64,000 bases of DNA from Paraburkholderia sp041321145 (GTDB taxonomy: Bacteria; Pseudomonadota; Gammaproteobacteria; Burkholderiales; Burkholderiaceae). A program made the position numbers and the translations under genes. Shown here in pieces: positions 62,340 through 64,000 of this stretch. The notes under the pieces are model-generated. The model was not told the DNA's origin and did not search any database. It was given only the letters and a program-made list of their open reading frames with translations. How positions within the stretch are numbered: the stretch's first letter is position 1; every line of letters starts with the position of its first letter. The DNA lies in the NCBI RefSeq assembly GCF_041321145.1, contig NZ_JBGGWA010000006.1:1-64000 (forward strand), given 5' to 3'.

Positions 62340-62353
62340 ACTAACATGTTAGT
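62340..62353. promoter_or_regulatory. 14-bp palindrome before hpaG1, candidate HpaR operator
   Basis: ACTAACATGTTAGT is perfectly self-complementary and lies midway between hpaR and hpaG1. Its ATG is in frame with hpaG1, but its place inside the palindrome makes it an unlikely start. Confidence 0.6.
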
Positions 62354-62378
62354 GTTTTCTCCGAGAGGCAGCCAGTTT

Positions 62379-63152
62379 ATGTTTGCACTTACCGACCACC
62401 TGCTCCATCCGGAAGGCGACGCGCTGCCTCGCGACGTGGACGCGCACACCGTTGCCGCGCTGCTCGCTCGCGGCATGGCCTGCCGCGCGCCGGTTTCGGG
62501 CGCCGTCTATGGCACCTTGCTGAACGACCGCGCCGCATTGGCGGCGCTGGGCGAGGCGGTGCACGCCGCGCCCTATAAAGCGCCGCCGAAAGCGCCGATC
62601 CTGTATTTGAAACCACGCAATACGTTCGCCGGACATCGCGCGCGCGTCGTCGTACCTGACGATGCATTGGGCGTGGAAGTCGGCGCTTCACTGGGTATCG
62701 TGATCGGCCGCAGCGCAACGCGCGTCAGCGTGAATCAGGCGTTCGACTTCATCGCCGGCTATACGCTGGTCGCCGACCTGAGCGTGCCGCATGCCAGCGT
62801 ATATCGGCCTTCGGTACGGTTCCGGGCGCGCGACGGCTTTTGCGTGATCGGACCGGCGGTGGTTGCAGCACGTCACGTTGCCAGGCCGGACGATCTGGCG
62901 ATCAACGTTTCGCTTGCAGGACGTGAGGTCTTTACTGCCAGTACTGCGTCTTCGGTCCGCAACGTGGCGCAATTGATTGCGGACGTAACCGATTTCATGA
63001 CACTCGGCGCGGGTGACGTCATTACGCTGGGCGTGCCTCATGGTTCGCCCGTCGCTCATATCGGCGACGCGGCCACGCTATCGATTGGCGGATTGCCGCC
63101 GCTCGAAGTGTCGTTTGCCGGCGCGAAAGAAAAAGAGGGAGAACAGCCATGA
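62379..63152 (+). CDS. hpaG1: 4-hydroxyphenylacetate degradation isomerase/decarboxylase, N-terminal subunit
   Basis: 257 residues from ATG 62379, with GAGAGG 12 bases upstream; upstream in-frame starts at 62310 and 62346 lie across the operator. It has the fumarylacetoacetate hydrolase fold: APILYLKPRNTFAGHRARVV, VEVGASLGIVIGRSATRVS, FIAGYTLVADLSVPHASVYR and LGAGDVITLGVPHGSP. HpaG1 with HpaG2 decarboxylates and isomerises 5-oxopent-3-ene-1,2,5-tricarboxylate in the homoprotocatechuate meta-cleavage route. Its stop overlaps the hpaG2 start (ATGA). Confidence 0.9.
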   Translation: MFALTDHLLHPEGDALPRDVDAHTVAALLARGMACRAPVSGAVYGTLLNDRAALAALGEAVHAAPYKAPPKAPILYLKPRNTFAGHRARVVVPDDALGVEVGASLGIVIGRSATRVSVNQAFDFIAGYTLVADLSVPHASVYRPSVRFRARDGFCVIGPAVVAARHVARPDDLAINVSLAGREVFTASTASSVRNVAQLIADVTDFMTLGAGDVITLGVPHGSPVAHIGDAATLSIGGLPPLEVSFAGAKEKEGEQP

Positions 63153-63907
63153 TGCGCGGCCGGGTTGCGTATGCAGGAGCGATTCACGAAGCCTATCCGG
63201 ACGCGAACGGCGTGCGCCTCGCCGATGGCCGCGTGCGTCGTGAGGATGACGTGGTATGGCTCGCACCGATCGAAGTCGGCACGATCTTCGCACTCGGCTT
63301 GAACTACGCCGAGCACGCGAAGGAATTGCAGTTCAACAAGCAGGAAGAGCCTTTGGTGTTTCTCAAAGGCCCGGGCACGGTGATCGGTCATCGTGGCGTG
63401 ACGCGCCGCCCTGCCGACGTCACGTTCATGCACTACGAGTGCGAACTGGCTGTGGTGATTGGGCAAACCGCGCAGAACGTCAAGCGCGAAAACGCCATGC
63501 GGCATGTGGCCGGCTACATGATCGCCAACGACTACGCGATCCGCGACTACCTGGAAAACTACTACCGCCCTAACCTGCGCGTGAAGAATCGCGACGGCGG
63601 CACGGTGCTCGGCCCCTGGTTCGTCGATGCCGCGGATGTCGAAGACGTGGCGCAACTCGAATTGCGCACATTCGTGAATGGCACGCGGCACCAGCACGGC
63701 AACACGCGCGATCTCGTCACCGATATCCCGGCGTTGATCGAATACCTGAGCAGCTTCATGACCCTCGCGCCCGGCGACGTAATCCTCACCGGCACGCCGG
63801 AAGGCATCGTCAACGTCGATGCGGGCGACGAAGTGGTCTGCGAAATCGACGGCCTTGGCCGTCTCGTCAATACGATTGCATCCGACGCGGACTTCGGCCG
63901 CGCCTGA
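63149..63907 (+). CDS. hpaG2: 4-hydroxyphenylacetate degradation isomerase/decarboxylase, C-terminal subunit
   Basis: 252 residues. The FAH-fold metal site is complete: IFALGLNYAEHAKEL, FMHYECELAVVIGQTAQNVK (Glu ligands), YMIANDYAIRDYLENYYRPN and LAPGDVILTGTPEGI. It pairs with HpaG1; in E. coli C the two are fused in one HpcE/HpaG protein. Translation is coupled to hpaG1. Confidence 0.93.
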   Translation: MMRGRVAYAGAIHEAYPDANGVRLADGRVRREDDVVWLAPIEVGTIFALGLNYAEHAKELQFNKQEEPLVFLKGPGTVIGHRGVTRRPADVTFMHYECELAVVIGQTAQNVKRENAMRHVAGYMIANDYAIRDYLENYYRPNLRVKNRDGGTVLGPWFVDAADVEDVAQLELRTFVNGTRHQHGNTRDLVTDIPALIEYLSSFMTLAPGDVILTGTPEGIVNVDAGDEVVCEIDGLGRLVNTIASDADFGRA

Positions 63908-63984
63908 TCGACTGGCTTTGCATGGGATCGGAGTAAGTGCTGAAGCACTCACTTCGATCGACACAAAAGAGAAAGGACAAGGTA

Positions 63985-64000
63985 ATGCGAATCGAACATC
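63985..64000 (+). CDS. hpaE: 5-carboxymethyl-2-hydroxymuconate semialdehyde dehydrogenase, first codons (cut by the window end)
   Basis: Only MRIEH is inside the window, after AAAGGACAAGG. The start matches HpaE and the position after hpaG2 is the usual one for it. Identity beyond these five codons cannot be checked here. Confidence 0.6.

Overview
The window is about 64 kb of high-GC DNA with proteobacterial gene organisation: ATGA stop/start overlaps, GGAG-type ribosome binding sites, two general porins, and many IclR, MocR, LuxR and MarR regulators beside catabolic operons. Gene content and order (sauRSTU, tauABC-xsc-pta, mmsA, hpaRG1G2E) point to a Burkholderiaceae chromosome or chromid, most likely Paraburkholderia or a close relative. 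That assignment is inferred from gene content, not from a database match. I saw no tRNA or rRNA genes, insertion sequences or CRISPR arrays.

Layout. 0-4.3 kb: remnant of an MHS-type transporter, an ArsR regulator with an Old Yellow Enzyme reductase, a GNAT acetyltransferase, a DedA membrane protein and a beta-hydroxyacid dehydrogenase. 4.4-27.9 kb: a C2-sulfonate island. sauS-sauT-sauU with divergent sauR should turn sulfoacetate into sulfoacetaldehyde via sulfoacetyl-CoA. A further IclR gene, tauR and a TauABC-type transporter follow, then a PhnY-like aldehyde dehydrogenase, then xsc and pta (sulfoacetaldehyde to acetyl phosphate plus sulfite, then acetyl-CoA). Next come a CobS-like AAA+ ATPase and a CobT-like VWA protein, and then an MFS carrier, a GMC oxidoreductase and an IclR regulator that fit isethionate uptake and oxidation (IseU/IseJ type). 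27.9-36 kb: one-strand genes for an APC permease, a DadA/PuuB-like oxidase, an NTF2-like protein, a COG0523 GTPase, a YtcJ-type amidohydrolase, an SSS symporter and a DUF3311 protein. 36-41.9 kb: MarR/isochorismatase-like/MFS, mmsA and a sulfotransferase-like protein. 42-47.7 kb: permease, exported Cys-type sulfatase, exported formylglycine-generating enzyme, porin. 47.9-48.8 kb: a lower-GC DUF4279 gene. 48.9-53.9 kb: AraC regulator, class III aminotransferase, aldehyde dehydrogenase, LuxR regulator. 54-61.8 kb: two SDRs, a MoaF-family protein, a histone-deacetylase-fold amidohydrolase, MFS, porin, LuxR. 61.8 kb to the end: the start of the homoprotocatechuate (hpa) operon.

Most notable. (1) The sulfonate island brings sulfoacetate, taurine-type and isethionate entry routes to one Xsc/Pta exit. 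(2) A CobS/CobT-like pair sits between pta and the isethionate genes with no CobN or cobalamin gene in the window; its role is unknown. (3) A GGWAC-N5-GTTCC-like operator recurs at the promoters of xsc, the CobS-like gene and the GMC oxidoreductase, placing the CobST-like pair in the same predicted regulon. (4) A two-part element with identical 23-bp pitch lies upstream of both tauA and the aldehyde dehydrogenase and fits MocR-type TauR binding.
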